Of a stretch of 55,574 bases of DNA, positions 9,806 to 18,696 are shown piece after piece. The notes below the pieces were generated by a model. That model searched no databases and was not told the DNA's origin. It worked only from the letters and a program-made list of their open reading frames with translations. Position 1 is the stretch's first letter, and every line of letters starts with the position of its first letter. Location: positions 1 through 55,574 of the forward strand of contig NZ_JACLHY010000030.1 in NCBI RefSeq assembly GCF_014397245.1. The letters run 5' to 3'. The position numbers and the translations under genes are program-made. The DNA is from Arenibacter arenosicollis (GTDB lineage Bacteria; Bacteroidota; Bacteroidia; Flavobacteriales; Flavobacteriaceae).

Positions 9806-10504
9806 ATGAATTATAGATCTTTCTTCGTTTATGGGCTTGCGCTTTGTTTTTCGAGTGTACTTATTGCCCAAAACCATCATTTCATAAAAAGGGAGCAGAT
9901 GGTAAAAACACAACTGCAAGCTAGGGGTATCAAAGACCCTCTAACCCTTTATTCCATGCTGAATGTGCCACGGCATGAATTCGTACCCAAAAACCTGGTC
10001 GACCATGCTTATAAGGATGGTGCCTTGCCAATAGGCAACGACCAAACCATTTCCCAACCCTATATAGTGGCGTTTATGACTCAAACATTACAATTAAAAT
10101 CAACTGATAAAGTTTTGGAAATTGGAACAGGCTCGGGATACCAAGCAGGAGTACTGGGCAAAATAGTGGATTCTGTTTTTACGATTGAAATAATAAAAGA
10201 TTTGGCCATGTCCGCCAAAAGTAGATTGGAGAATTTAGGTTTTGATAATGTCACTGTTAAATGGGGAGATGGTTATCACGGTTGGCCAGAAAAAGCCCCT
10301 TTTGATGCCATTATGGTCACGGCAGGAGCGGAATCCATACCTAAACCTTTGTTAGATCAGCTTAAGAATGGGGGACATATGGTGATTCCAGTAGGGCCAA
10401 ACGATGATGTTACCTACTTGGTAAAGGTCACTAAAAGTAATGATAGGATCATTACCAAAAAATTGTTTCCAGTTCGGTTTGTACCCTTTACCAGAAATGA
10501 ATAA
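9806..10504 (+). CDS. pcm: Protein-L-isoaspartate O-methyltransferase, exported form
   Basis: 232 residues. Methylates isoaspartyl residues in damaged proteins using S-adenosylmethionine. Family features are RGIKDPLTLYSMLNVPRHEFVP, the dip motif QTISQPYIVAFMTQ and SAM motif I VLEIGTGSGYQAG. The first 22 residues look like a cleavable signal peptide (hydrophobic core GLALCFSSVLIAQ), so the enzyme is predicted to act in the periplasm, where no SAM is expected to be made; this is odd. A lost start for a shorter cytoplasmic form is not seen, since the conserved part begins right after the signal. Confidence 0.9.
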   Translation: MNYRSFFVYGLALCFSSVLIAQNHHFIKREQMVKTQLQARGIKDPLTLYSMLNVPRHEFVPKNLVDHAYKDGALPIGNDQTISQPYIVAFMTQTLQLKSTDKVLEIGTGSGYQAGVLGKIVDSVFTIEIIKDLAMSAKSRLENLGFDNVTVKWGDGYHGWPEKAPFDAIMVTAGAESIPKPLLDQLKNGGHMVIPVGPNDDVTYLVKVTKSNDRIITKKLFPVRFVPFTRNE

Positions 10505-10621
10505 AAAAGTTGGGGTTGATATGGACTTTACTGATGATAAAAGGGTTTCATGTCAAGAAATAAGTGTACTTGCCCTGGGTTATGTTAATCTTGATTTGCC
10601 TTAAGTAGTAATATATGATAC

Positions 10622-11209
10622 CTAAATAGATAGGTGGTGAATGGGGATTACCTCTCCAGGGATTAAATTGGTCAACTCAATGTCCCCAATCCGCATGCGG
10701 ATCAATCTTAGTGTCGGAAATCCTACGGCTGCAGTCATTTTCCGGACCTGACGGAACTTCCCCTCAGTGATGGTGATACTGATCCAGGAATTGGGCCTAT
10801 GCCTTCCAATTCTTAATTTTTTATCCGGGTCGGGTAGAACAGGGAGGGTGGACAATCTATGAACAGAGGTGTTTTTTGTGGTATATTTCTTGCCATGGAA
10901 TCCTATTTCCACTCCATGCTGTAATAATTCTATAGCTTCATTGGTTATTTCTCCATCCAACTGTACATAATATTCCTTTTCCACGCCCGAACGGTTGATC
11001 AGATCGCTCAGTTTACCATCTGTAGTTAGCAGAAGCAATCCCTCCGATTTTTCATCCAAACGACCGATGGGCATAATGCCTTCAGGAAAATTATGAAGCT
11101 CCGTTAAGAAACGTTTGTTGCGCAACTCCTTGGCGTCATTGGAATGCAATTGACTGAGCATTTCGAAAGGCTTGTATATTTTAAAGTGAAGATGTGCAGG
11201 TTCCAGCAT
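10622..11209 (-). CDS. Pseudouridine synthase, RsuA/RluE-type
   Basis: 195 residues. Converts uridine to pseudouridine in rRNA. The catalytic motif is GRLDEKSEGLLLLTTDG with the active Asp in RLD; the family end motif is EGKFRQVRKMTAAVGFPTLRLIRMRIG. There is no N-terminal S4 domain, so it is close to the RluE (23S rRNA) group, though the exact target base cannot be read from the sequence. It is a single gene on the minus strand upstream of (and co-directional with) nothing obvious. Confidence 0.9.
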   Translation of the reverse strand: MLEPAHLHFKIYKPFEMLSQLHSNDAKELRNKRFLTELHNFPEGIMPIGRLDEKSEGLLLLTTDGKLSDLINRSGVEKEYYVQLDGEITNEAIELLQHGVEIGFHGKKYTTKNTSVHRLSTLPVLPDPDKKLRIGRHRPNSWISITITEGKFRQVRKMTAAVGFPTLRLIRMRIGDIELTNLIPGEVIPIHHLSI

Positions 11210-11302
11210 GGATCGAGGGTACTATATTTTGGACAGGGTTGAGACCCCAAAGTTATAATTTTTTCTTTATGCCACTTTTTAAAATATCAATCCAAATCCC
11301 AA

Positions 11303-11671
11303 TCAAGTAGCGTATTTTCGAACAGCCCACGCCAGGCCTATTATGACAAATTGTATCGGCAAACGAATCATAGCAGCCTCATGGCTTCCAATGGCAGGTT
11401 GGTCCAAAAATACATCCCAAATATGGATGGGAAGAAAAATGATCATAAGCCATAATATCCCGGTAGCTCCCAATTTAGCGTATTTGGGAAGGAGGAGCAG
11501 TACTCCTAGAACAATTTCCAATACTCCTGACAAATAGATGACCAACATTTTAAAAGGTAAAAAATAGGGTACGAAGGAAAGGTAGAAGGATGGCTTTAAA
11601 AAATGTTGTATCCCTGCGTATATCATAAAAAGGGCCAAGAGAATTTTAAGGATGGTCCAAAATAGCTTCAT
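11303..11671 (-). CDS. DoxX-like membrane protein
   Basis: 122-residue inner-membrane protein with four hydrophobic segments (about residues 3-20, 42-62, 68-88, 102-117). The start MKLFWTILKILLALFMIYAG and the motif GVLEIVLGVLLLLPKYAKLGA resemble small DoxX/SURF4-like proteins of Bacteroidota. Function is unknown; some relatives affect redox balance of the membrane. It sits 65 bases downstream of the secreted hydrolase gene start-to-stop order on the minus strand, possibly in one transcript. Confidence 0.75.
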   Translation of the reverse strand: MKLFWTILKILLALFMIYAGIQHFLKPSFYLSFVPYFLPFKMLVIYLSGVLEIVLGVLLLLPKYAKLGATGILWLMIIFLPIHIWDVFLDQPAIGSHEAAMIRLPIQFVIIGLAWAVRKYAT

Positions 11672-11736
11672 GGCCTAATTGTTTTGAAAAATGTTAAATA
11701 AATATTGAGTTAAGGAAGTACCCGAATAAGAAGTCT

Positions 11737-13044
11737 TTAAGGAGTAGGTTTTTCATGTAGCAGTTCCATGCCTGTTGATGATCGGGGCTTAAATCCGATC
11801 CAGTCTTTTTCATTGGAATTTTCCTGAACCTCCAAGAATTTTGAATAATCCTTTTGTTTTAGGTGTATCCCTAAAAAGGCAGTCAGGAAATGTTGATTTA
11901 CATTATTAATTTTCCTTTCGTCCCAGCTGGGTTCTGCATACCTATAATATTCATCTATATGGAGCCCTGGTTTTAAGGATTCTATCGGGGGTGGATTAGG
12001 GGCTACGTTGTGCCTTGCATTTTTATAGGTAAGTAAATATCGGTCGGCATTAACAGCTCCTGTATATATTGCCTTAATTCCTTTTTCGTAGCCTGAAATG
12101 TCATCTTGGTTTCCTGCAACAAAAAAGGTAGGAACTTTTAGCCCTTTTAAGCCTTCCGCATCCCAAACCCCACGCTCCATTCCCCAAGGAGCAAAGGCCA
12201 CAACCGCCTTGATTCGTGGGTCTACTTTTGGGAATTTTGGGTTGCTCATGGCCAACTCTGCTATGGCTTTGCTACCACCGCTCATTCCTGAAAAGAAACC
12301 TACGAGGCCATCGCTATAACCAGCTCCCGCCACATTTAATACACCATAGCCTCCCATGGAATACCCTATGATGCCAATATTTTCAGAATCTACCAACCCT
12401 GATAAAAAGTTTTTGTCTTTAGCTTTGCCCAAATTTGCCATTTGGTTTAGCACAAAGGAAATATCCTTGGCCCGGTTCACTAAAGTACTTGGAAAGGGAG
12501 AGGCATCTTTAAATGTGGAATCCGTATGATCTATGGCCACTACAACATAGCCTTTGGAAGCCAAATTCTCCGTTAGATAGGTCATAAGGTATCTTGAGCC
12601 AACATACCCGTGGGCTACTACTAAAAGTGGAAAAGGACCATCTGTGGTCAGTGGGGCGGCATCGCGGGATGCCCTACCTTTAAAAGTAATGGGAGTCAAA
12701 GGTCGTAGTGTATCATGGGCCGTGCCCATGACCTCGTTATATGTAACAGACTCTGTTGCTCCATTGGCCAATAGTGCTGGATACCAGACTTCAACCTTTA
12801 ATGGTCGATCATAAATAGGGTCTATGCCGTTTTTCGAATTTAAAACATCTGCTTGTCCTTTGTTGACAAAATCCATAGTTCGTACTCCAATTTTATAAGT
12901 ACCACGTGCCGATAGTTCTGGAGCGTCCGGCATAGCATCCCCGTAAAGGAACGATTCGTTTTGGGCGTTTAATACAGAATTGAAAACGAGAAAACAAAGT
13001 AATATTTGAAGATGGGCAAAACGGAAAAGAGTTGGTTTGATCAT
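11737..13044 (-). CDS. Secreted alpha/beta hydrolase
   Basis: 435 residues with a signal peptide ending in LNAQ (residue 28). The alpha/beta hydrolase fold has the nucleophile Ser229 in GYSMGGYG, an oxyanion-type VVAHGYVGSR (143-151), a likely Asp in AGNQDDISG and a likely His in NARHNVAP. It belongs to the dienelactone hydrolase/PAF-acetylhydrolase-like group, so an esterase acting in the periplasm or outside is expected. The substrate is unknown. DoxX follows 65 bases downstream on the same strand. Confidence 0.87.
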   Translation of the reverse strand: MIKPTLFRFAHLQILLCFLVFNSVLNAQNESFLYGDAMPDAPELSARGTYKIGVRTMDFVNKGQADVLNSKNGIDPIYDRPLKVEVWYPALLANGATESVTYNEVMGTAHDTLRPLTPITFKGRASRDAAPLTTDGPFPLLVVAHGYVGSRYLMTYLTENLASKGYVVVAIDHTDSTFKDASPFPSTLVNRAKDISFVLNQMANLGKAKDKNFLSGLVDSENIGIIGYSMGGYGVLNVAGAGYSDGLVGFFSGMSGGSKAIAELAMSNPKFPKVDPRIKAVVAFAPWGMERGVWDAEGLKGLKVPTFFVAGNQDDISGYEKGIKAIYTGAVNADRYLLTYKNARHNVAPNPPPIESLKPGLHIDEYYRYAEPSWDERKINNVNQHFLTAFLGIHLKQKDYSKFLEVQENSNEKDWIGFKPRSSTGMELLHEKPTP

Positions 13045-13306
13045 GAGTTTTTGGTTTAGCTTAAAAATACAAAATATAACTTCAACTATTCAATCCGAAA
13101 TTGCTTTTACACAAATGAATTGGACTATTTGTGCCTTATTACTATACTCAACTATCATTAATTGGCGTAGGGTTTCTATTATAATTATGAAAACTTCAAG
13201 GGTTTGTATTTTAAGGATACATTAGAAAATAATACCTTGGTGATTGAGGAACGATAATTGAAAATGAAGAAATAATTAGGAAGGTTAGAACGAGCACAAC
13301 GAAATT

Positions 13307-13720
13307 ATGAAGGAAACCGAGAAACAACTGAAGAAATTTGGTGTCAGGCCTACAGCTATGCGCATTTTGGTGCATCAGTTTATGGCCTTGCAGCAGTCGG
13401 CGGTTAGCCTTACCACCGTGGAGGAGAATTTTGAAAAATCGGATAGGACTACCCTATATAGGACTTTAAAGACTTTTGAGGAGAAGTGCATTGTCCATCA
13501 AATAGACGATGGAACAGGAATCCCCAAATATGCACTCTGCGATCATGATGAAGGTATGGCAAGGCACTCAGACCTACATTTGCATTTTCATTGTACAAAA
13601 TGTAATAAAACCACTTGCTTAACCGAGCATCGGATTCCTCAAATAAATCTGCCGGAAAAATTCATCCCAGAAGATGTAAATATGCTGGTAAAGGGTATTT
13701 GCGAGCACTGTAACCAATAA
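13307..13720 (+). CDS. Fur-family metal-responsive regulator
   Basis: 137 residues, normal Fur length. The winged helix spans about 1-80 (GVRPTAMRILV at the start, SDRTTLYRTLKTFEEKCIVHQ as recognition region). The dimer/metal domain has HLHFHC, the structural zinc pairs CTKC and CEHC, and an extra Cys in NKTTC. It lies 55 bases before a metal-export ATPase in the same direction, so it probably senses Zn, Co or Fe (or peroxide) and controls that gene. The upstream 80 bases contain AT-rich imperfect repeats but no clear Fur box. Confidence 0.92.
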   Translation: MKETEKQLKKFGVRPTAMRILVHQFMALQQSAVSLTTVEENFEKSDRTTLYRTLKTFEEKCIVHQIDDGTGIPKYALCDHDEGMARHSDLHLHFHCTKCNKTTCLTEHRIPQINLPEKFIPEDVNMLVKGICEHCNQ

Positions 13721-13775
13721 ATGCACATACATTGCAAGGGCATAACGGTTAATTTTGCTTTTAAATAACTTATTT

Positions 13776-15764
13776 ATGAAGGATCAGCATGATCACAAGG
13801 GTGAGGACCACAATCATGAACACGACCATGGTGGGATTTTTGGTGAAAAGACAGAACTCTATTTTGCTATTTTAAGTGGGGTATTCTTTTTAACGGGATT
13901 GGTTTTGTCTACCATATTTAATGCCCCGGATTGGGCTCCATTGGTGAGCTATATAGCGGCCTACTTTTTTGGAGGATATTTTACTCTGCTCGAGGCAATT
14001 GCCAAGATTCGGAAAGGGGAATTTGAAATTGATTTTTTAATGCTCGTTGCCGCCTTGGGAGCTGCCTATATAGATAGTTGGGGAGAGGGTGCCTTATTAT
14101 TGTTCCTATTTAGTTTAGGGCATGCGTTGGAGCATTATGCTATGAACAAGGCCACTAAATCCATAAAGGCCTTAGCGGAGCTTTCCCCCAAGACTGCATT
14201 ATTGAAAAATGGGCAGGATATTAAGGAAATTCCGGTAGAGGATTTGAAGTTGAACGATATAATAGTGGTAAAACCAAATACCAAAATATCGGCAGATGGA
14301 GTTATTGTAAAGGGGAGTAGTAGTATAGATCAGTCACCTATAACAGGAGAAAGTATTCCTGTGGACAAAACAGCAGTTTCCAATGCCAAGGATCTTCCGG
14401 AATTTAGTGAAATAGAACAATCCCACCTTGTCTTTACGGGTACCATTAACGGGGATGCTATGCTGGAGATTCAAGTTTTAAAATTGAATGAGGATGCTAC
14501 CATTTCCAGATTGGTAAAAATGGTAAGCGAGGTGGAAACCAAAAAATCACCCACCCAATTACTGACCAAAAAATTTGAGAAATGGTTTGTGCCTGCGGTC
14601 ATTGTTATGGTCGTTGTTTTGTGTTTTGCTTATTTGGTCATAGACGAGACGGTGAAAGAAAGTCTTTATAGGGCCATTAGCGTATTGGTAGCTTCCAGTC
14701 CATGTGCCTTGGCTATTTCAACACCGAGTGCCGTATTGAGCGCCATTGCCAGGGCGGCCAAAAAAGGAGTGCTCATTAAAGGGGGACGTGCCCTCGAAGA
14801 TTTGGGTAGCCTTACCACCATAGCTTTTGATAAAACAGGGACACTCACCGAAGGAAAACCGAGATTGACAAATGCCCTTCCCAAAAATGGATTTGATAAA
14901 AATGAGTTTCTTGATATGGTGGCAGACGTAGAGAGTTTAAGCAATCATCCCTTGGCAAAGGCCATTACGAAGGATCTTATAGAAAAATATGACATTGAAA
15001 GCAAACACCGTTCCTCCAATATGCAGGCCGTTCAGGGAAAAGGGGTAAAGGCACAATATAACGGTGATTATATTTTTATTGGCAATGTGCAATTGATGGA
15101 GGAGGAGGGAATCCAAATTTCATCTGAAACCCATGATCAAATTAGCCAATGGCACAATGACGGGCAGACAGTTATGTTGGTGGGTTATAAGCAAACAATA
15201 ATCGGATTGTTGAGTGTCATGGATCTTCCCAGAAAAAGTGCCGCTTCTACCTTGGAGCGACTAAAGGAAATAGGGATAAAACAAATGATTATGCTGACCG
15301 GGGACCATCAAAACGTGGGCGACTCCATTGCCGGACAAATTGGACTTACCGAAGCCAAAGGAAATTTGCTTCCGGAAGACAAGGTAAAGGCTATTCAGGA
15401 GTTTCAGAATAAGGGAGTAAAAATTGCCATGGTAGGTGATGGCGTAAACGATGCACCTGCAATGGCCAGCAGTACGGTAGGTATTGCAATGGGGGCTGCA
15501 GGGAGCGATGTAGCCTTGGAAACCGCAGACGTAGCCTTAATGTCGGACAAGATAGAAAGCGTTCCTTTTGTAATCGGGTTGAGTAGAAAATCAAAATCAA
15601 TTATCAAACAAAATCTTTGGATCAGTTTGGGCGTTGTGGCTTTTTTAATTCCGGCCACCCTTTTAGGATTTGCCAATATAGGTATTGCTGTAGCCATTCA
15701 TGAAGGGTCTACCTTGTTGGTGGTAATCAATGCCCTACGGCTTTTAAGGTTTAATCTTGATTAA
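13776..15764 (+). CDS. P1B-4-type heavy-metal-exporting ATPase
   Basis: 662 residues from the ATG at 13776. A TTG 21 bases earlier would add seven residues in front of the His-rich cytosolic tail (about eight His in the first 20 residues), which could bind metal. There is no CxxC heavy-metal-associated domain. The transmembrane metal motif is SPC (308-310), not CPC, and TM8 carries HEGST (642-646); these mark the P1B-4 group (Co, Fe or Zn export). ATPase motifs: DKTGT with Asp352, SNHPLAKA, GDGVND (554-559). With the Fur-type gene upstream it forms a metal-efflux unit. Confidence 0.95.
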   Translation: MKDQHDHKGEDHNHEHDHGGIFGEKTELYFAILSGVFFLTGLVLSTIFNAPDWAPLVSYIAAYFFGGYFTLLEAIAKIRKGEFEIDFLMLVAALGAAYIDSWGEGALLLFLFSLGHALEHYAMNKATKSIKALAELSPKTALLKNGQDIKEIPVEDLKLNDIIVVKPNTKISADGVIVKGSSSIDQSPITGESIPVDKTAVSNAKDLPEFSEIEQSHLVFTGTINGDAMLEIQVLKLNEDATISRLVKMVSEVETKKSPTQLLTKKFEKWFVPAVIVMVVVLCFAYLVIDETVKESLYRAISVLVASSPCALAISTPSAVLSAIARAAKKGVLIKGGRALEDLGSLTTIAFDKTGTLTEGKPRLTNALPKNGFDKNEFLDMVADVESLSNHPLAKAITKDLIEKYDIESKHRSSNMQAVQGKGVKAQYNGDYIFIGNVQLMEEEGIQISSETHDQISQWHNDGQTVMLVGYKQTIIGLLSVMDLPRKSAASTLERLKEIGIKQMIMLTGDHQNVGDSIAGQIGLTEAKGNLLPEDKVKAIQEFQNKGVKIAMVGDGVNDAPAMASSTVGIAMGAAGSDVALETADVALMSDKIESVPFVIGLSRKSKSIIKQNLWISLGVVAFLIPATLLGFANIGIAVAIHEGSTLLVVINALRLLRFNLD

Positions 15765-15800
15765 GCCTTGCAGAGAGTGTTAATAGAGGTGGAGAGTAGA

Positions 15801-15840
15801 AAAACAAACGGCTGCCATGGATAGACCCTGGCAGCCGTTT
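15801..15840. terminator. Shared terminator hairpin between convergent genes
   Basis: AAACGGCTGCCA (15806-15817) pairs perfectly with TGGCAGCCGTTT (15829-15840), loop 11 bases. On the minus strand a T run follows (complement of 15801-15805), so it serves the sugar-isomerase gene best; it may also stop the ATPase transcript. Confidence 0.8.
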
Positions 15841-15904
15841 GGCTATAATAAAACCAATTTTTAATCAACACCATATTTATCGGCAGCTGAAATTGGTCGT
15901 ATTC

Positions 15905-16744
15905 TTATTTAAATCCTATTTTGATGATGCCCTTATGACTAATTTTTATAGCTTCCAAAGGTGTCATGTCAAAAGTTTTATCCTGCTCAACCATGTAATA
16001 CTTCATCCCGGAAAGCTTTTTTTGCGCAAGGATTTTGGAAAAATTAATTTGACCGTTACCTACAGGGGCAAATCTGCCTTGATCGTCCATATCCTTCACG
16101 TGCCACATTATGAACCTACCTGGATATTTATTGAAATAAGCCACAGGATCCTCGCCAGCTTTGGTTACCCAATAAAGGTCCATCTGAAAATTTACATATT
16201 TTGAATCGGTATTTTCCAGCAAATAATCAATGGTAACAACACCATCATCCCCTTTTTTGAATTCAAAATCGTGATTGTGGTATAGAAGTTCCAATCCCGC
16301 CTTGTGACATTTTTCACCAAGGGTGCTCAAAACGGAAGCGAGTTGTTTATAGTCGTCCCTCAATCCCATGGGTGGTACTGGAATTACAAAGTACTTGAAG
16401 CCGGCCGCTTTAACATCGGCAATCATGGTATCCGCATTCTCAAGCGTAACCCCGCCCTGATGTGTGCTAATTGGTTTTAGCCCCACTTCTTTAAGTAGAT
16501 TGCTAAATTCCATTGGGGCCATATTGTAAAATTTACCATCCCTGTATCCTGCTGCTTCAATATTTTTATAACCGGCATCAGCAACTGCCTTAAGAGTGGC
16601 TTTGGCATCGGCACCCATATTATCCCGGACAGTATAGAGTGCCAGACCACCAACCTTTTGCTGGGCATTGGCTGTAAACATGCCAAAAATCAGAACTGGC
16701 AGAATTAATTTTTTTAATATTAGGGTGAACAATGATTTTTTCAT
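15905..16744 (-). CDS. Exported sugar phosphate isomerase/epimerase-like protein
   Basis: 279 residues from the ATG at 16744 (MKKSLF); an ATG 87 bases upstream would place a long non-signal stretch before the signal peptide. The signal ends at TANAQ. The rest is a xylose-isomerase-like TIM barrel: GGLALYTVRDNMGADA at the start, HQGGVTLENADTM, LLYHNHDFEFKK and VNFQMDLYWVTKAG in the middle and the MWHVKDMDDQG strand near the end, with metal-binding-type Asp/His residues. Family members act on keto-sugars or inositol. An exported form suggests work on periplasmic sugars, perhaps with the DUF1080 or Gfo/Idh proteins of this window, which is inference. Confidence 0.87.
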   Translation of the reverse strand: MKKSLFTLILKKLILPVLIFGMFTANAQQKVGGLALYTVRDNMGADAKATLKAVADAGYKNIEAAGYRDGKFYNMAPMEFSNLLKEVGLKPISTHQGGVTLENADTMIADVKAAGFKYFVIPVPPMGLRDDYKQLASVLSTLGEKCHKAGLELLYHNHDFEFKKGDDGVVTIDYLLENTDSKYVNFQMDLYWVTKAGEDPVAYFNKYPGRFIMWHVKDMDDQGRFAPVGNGQINFSKILAQKKLSGMKYYMVEQDKTFDMTPLEAIKISHKGIIKIGFK

Positions 16745-17226
16745 AATACTCTGGAATAATATTTTTCTAAAAGTAATATTTGTTTTAATAAATATCCTAT
16801 AAAAAAATGGATAAAAAATTTTGAGCAACATTTTAAAGTAGGCTCCGATGGATATATAAAAAATGGATTCAGCAATTGTATATGGAGATCTATGTGGAGC
16901 CGAGGTTAGAGATTATTGTCAGCTGTTAATCTGTTATTCAGTTTGTTGCACAATCTGTGCACTACCACCATTTATACTATATATCAAGAGACCAAAAGTG
17001 TAAAAAGGACCGTAGTAGCTTCAATATTACCTGTAATTATGGGACTTGTGGTGACATTTTTAGTGGCCCAAATTTGGAGATTGCTGGCTTAGTTTCCATA
17101 TTCCATAATCGACCCTATCCCTATAATGATGGAATTCACCGGGTGTTGAAGAGAATGAACTATTAACAGTTGAGGGATATGAATGCCTTGGATTATAATA
17201 GTTCCAATTCTAAAACGATTTTAATT
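16745..17226. other. Intergenic stretch with a possible gene remnant
   Basis: This 482-base gap has no full gene I can support. In the plus frame ending with TAG at 17090-17092, an open stretch of about 60 codons without an ATG ends in a basic-hydrophobic segment (TVVASILPVIMGLVVTFLVA) that looks like one membrane helix. It may be a decayed gene or chance. No other structure was found. Confidence 0.25.
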
Positions 17227-18537
17227 CTACTCAACATTGGGCAATTGATAACTCACATAAGCACCAGCGAGTCCAAAAAGAGATAGAACCAGTATGATAC
17301 CCTCTGTAGAAATGATTGCAGCGGCGGCGCTTATGCCACCCGTAATCAAAAGAATAAACCCTATAATGGTATTGCTAACTGCTACATAATCCGTCCGCTT
17401 ATTTCCGTTAGCTATATCTACGATATAGGTTTTTCTTCCCAAGCGTACACCACTGTGGGCGATTCCTAATATAAAAAAAGCAACAGGATAAAGCCAATAC
17501 GCGTTTTTGGCATTGGGCACGAAACTTATAAGCACAAACATTGCTATTCCCATTAAGGCAGCAATAATCGCTGCAAAGGTCATTACATTTTTACTGCTTA
17601 CATCGGCCATTCTTCCCCAAACAGGCGCGCTTAAAATAGAGGCCAGTCCGTTTGCAATTATAAATAGCCCTAGCAGAAAGCCTTCCTTACCCAGATAGGT
17701 TTGTGCCAGTATCACATAAAAGGGTGCTGTTAGGGCGGAGCAAAGTAGTAGGGACCGAGCAATGATAAAACGTCTAAAATTTTTATCGCTTCTTACTAAA
17801 TATATACGCTCCATTGCTTCCTTCCATCCATTCCTCCCTCCGGAGGTTTCCCCAGGAAACTCTTGGACACCCATATAGATAACAGCCGATATTAACCACA
17901 TGGTACTCGCAAAGAAAAGGGTGTAACTATAAAAGGTGATACTTGCATCACTTTTGGATTGATAGACCATATAAAGTCCGGCTAGCAATACCAAAATCCC
18001 GGACACGGCCACCGTATAACCTTTCAATTTTCCTCTCCTAGTCTTGGGAATGGTCTTTCCCAGTACATCCTTGGAGGCTACCGAACACAATCCACGTGAT
18101 AAACTAAAGGTCACAAGGAAAAGGATGATAAGCCACCCGGCCGTTGCGCCTTGGGTATATAGGCTAACAAAACCTATGGCGGCAATGGATGCAAATTGAA
18201 GAATTGCTCCAAGAACATACACCCATTTACGTTTTTCTTTGGTGCGAATATAACTCGCAATGACTATTTGGGGAAGCATGGACCCCGATTCCCTGATAGG
18301 AACTATAAAACTAATTAAATAAATTGGTGCGTTCACATAACTCATTACCCACGCCAGAACCGTTTTAGGATTACTTAATGTATCGCCCAATTTTGTCAGC
18401 GTATTACTCAGCATTATAAGAAAGTAATTTTTTGGGGTGTTTTGGCAGGCTGATTCATCGATGTCCTTACAGATACGGGCATCTTCCTCATTGTTTAAAT
18501 AATCATATAATTTCTCTGTCCAGCGGATTGGTTTCAT
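17227..18537 (-). CDS. MFS-type membrane transporter
   Basis: 436 residues with an N-terminal cytoplasmic part of about 45 residues rich in Asp/Glu and Cys, followed by about ten to twelve hydrophobic segments. The loop motifs LGKTIPKTRRGKLKGY and WGRMADVSSKN match the two conserved cytoplasmic loops of major facilitator proteins. The Arg-rich loop and GRKTYIVDIANG are seen in the permease group found in many Bacteroidota. The substrate is unknown. The AraC-type fusion gene starts 160 bases away on the other strand, so the two may share regulation. Confidence 0.85.
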   Translation of the reverse strand: MKPIRWTEKLYDYLNNEEDARICKDIDESACQNTPKNYFLIMLSNTLTKLGDTLSNPKTVLAWVMSYVNAPIYLISFIVPIRESGSMLPQIVIASYIRTKEKRKWVYVLGAILQFASIAAIGFVSLYTQGATAGWLIILFLVTFSLSRGLCSVASKDVLGKTIPKTRRGKLKGYTVAVSGILVLLAGLYMVYQSKSDASITFYSYTLFFASTMWLISAVIYMGVQEFPGETSGGRNGWKEAMERIYLVRSDKNFRRFIIARSLLLCSALTAPFYVILAQTYLGKEGFLLGLFIIANGLASILSAPVWGRMADVSSKNVMTFAAIIAALMGIAMFVLISFVPNAKNAYWLYPVAFFILGIAHSGVRLGRKTYIVDIANGNKRTDYVAVSNTIIGFILLITGGISAAAAIISTEGIILVLSLFGLAGAYVSYQLPNVE

Positions 18538-18696
18538 ATACTTACTTCGGCCAGTAATTTATAGTCAATTATATTGAGCTTCAAGATAATGTAATAAAAA
18601 CGTTTATCAAATATTCCCAATTTTTAGTTTAAAGAATATGGATATATTTCATTTTAACTTGTTTAAAATCATTAACTTGTATAAAAAAATAACACT

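Noticed and set aside
13226..13306. Fur box upstream of the Fur-family gene
   Set aside because: Only AT-rich imperfect repeats are present; the match to a Fur/Zur consensus is too weak to report.
15839..16204. 121-codon plus-strand open frame
   Set aside because: It lies opposite the well-supported sugar-isomerase-like gene and has no family character.
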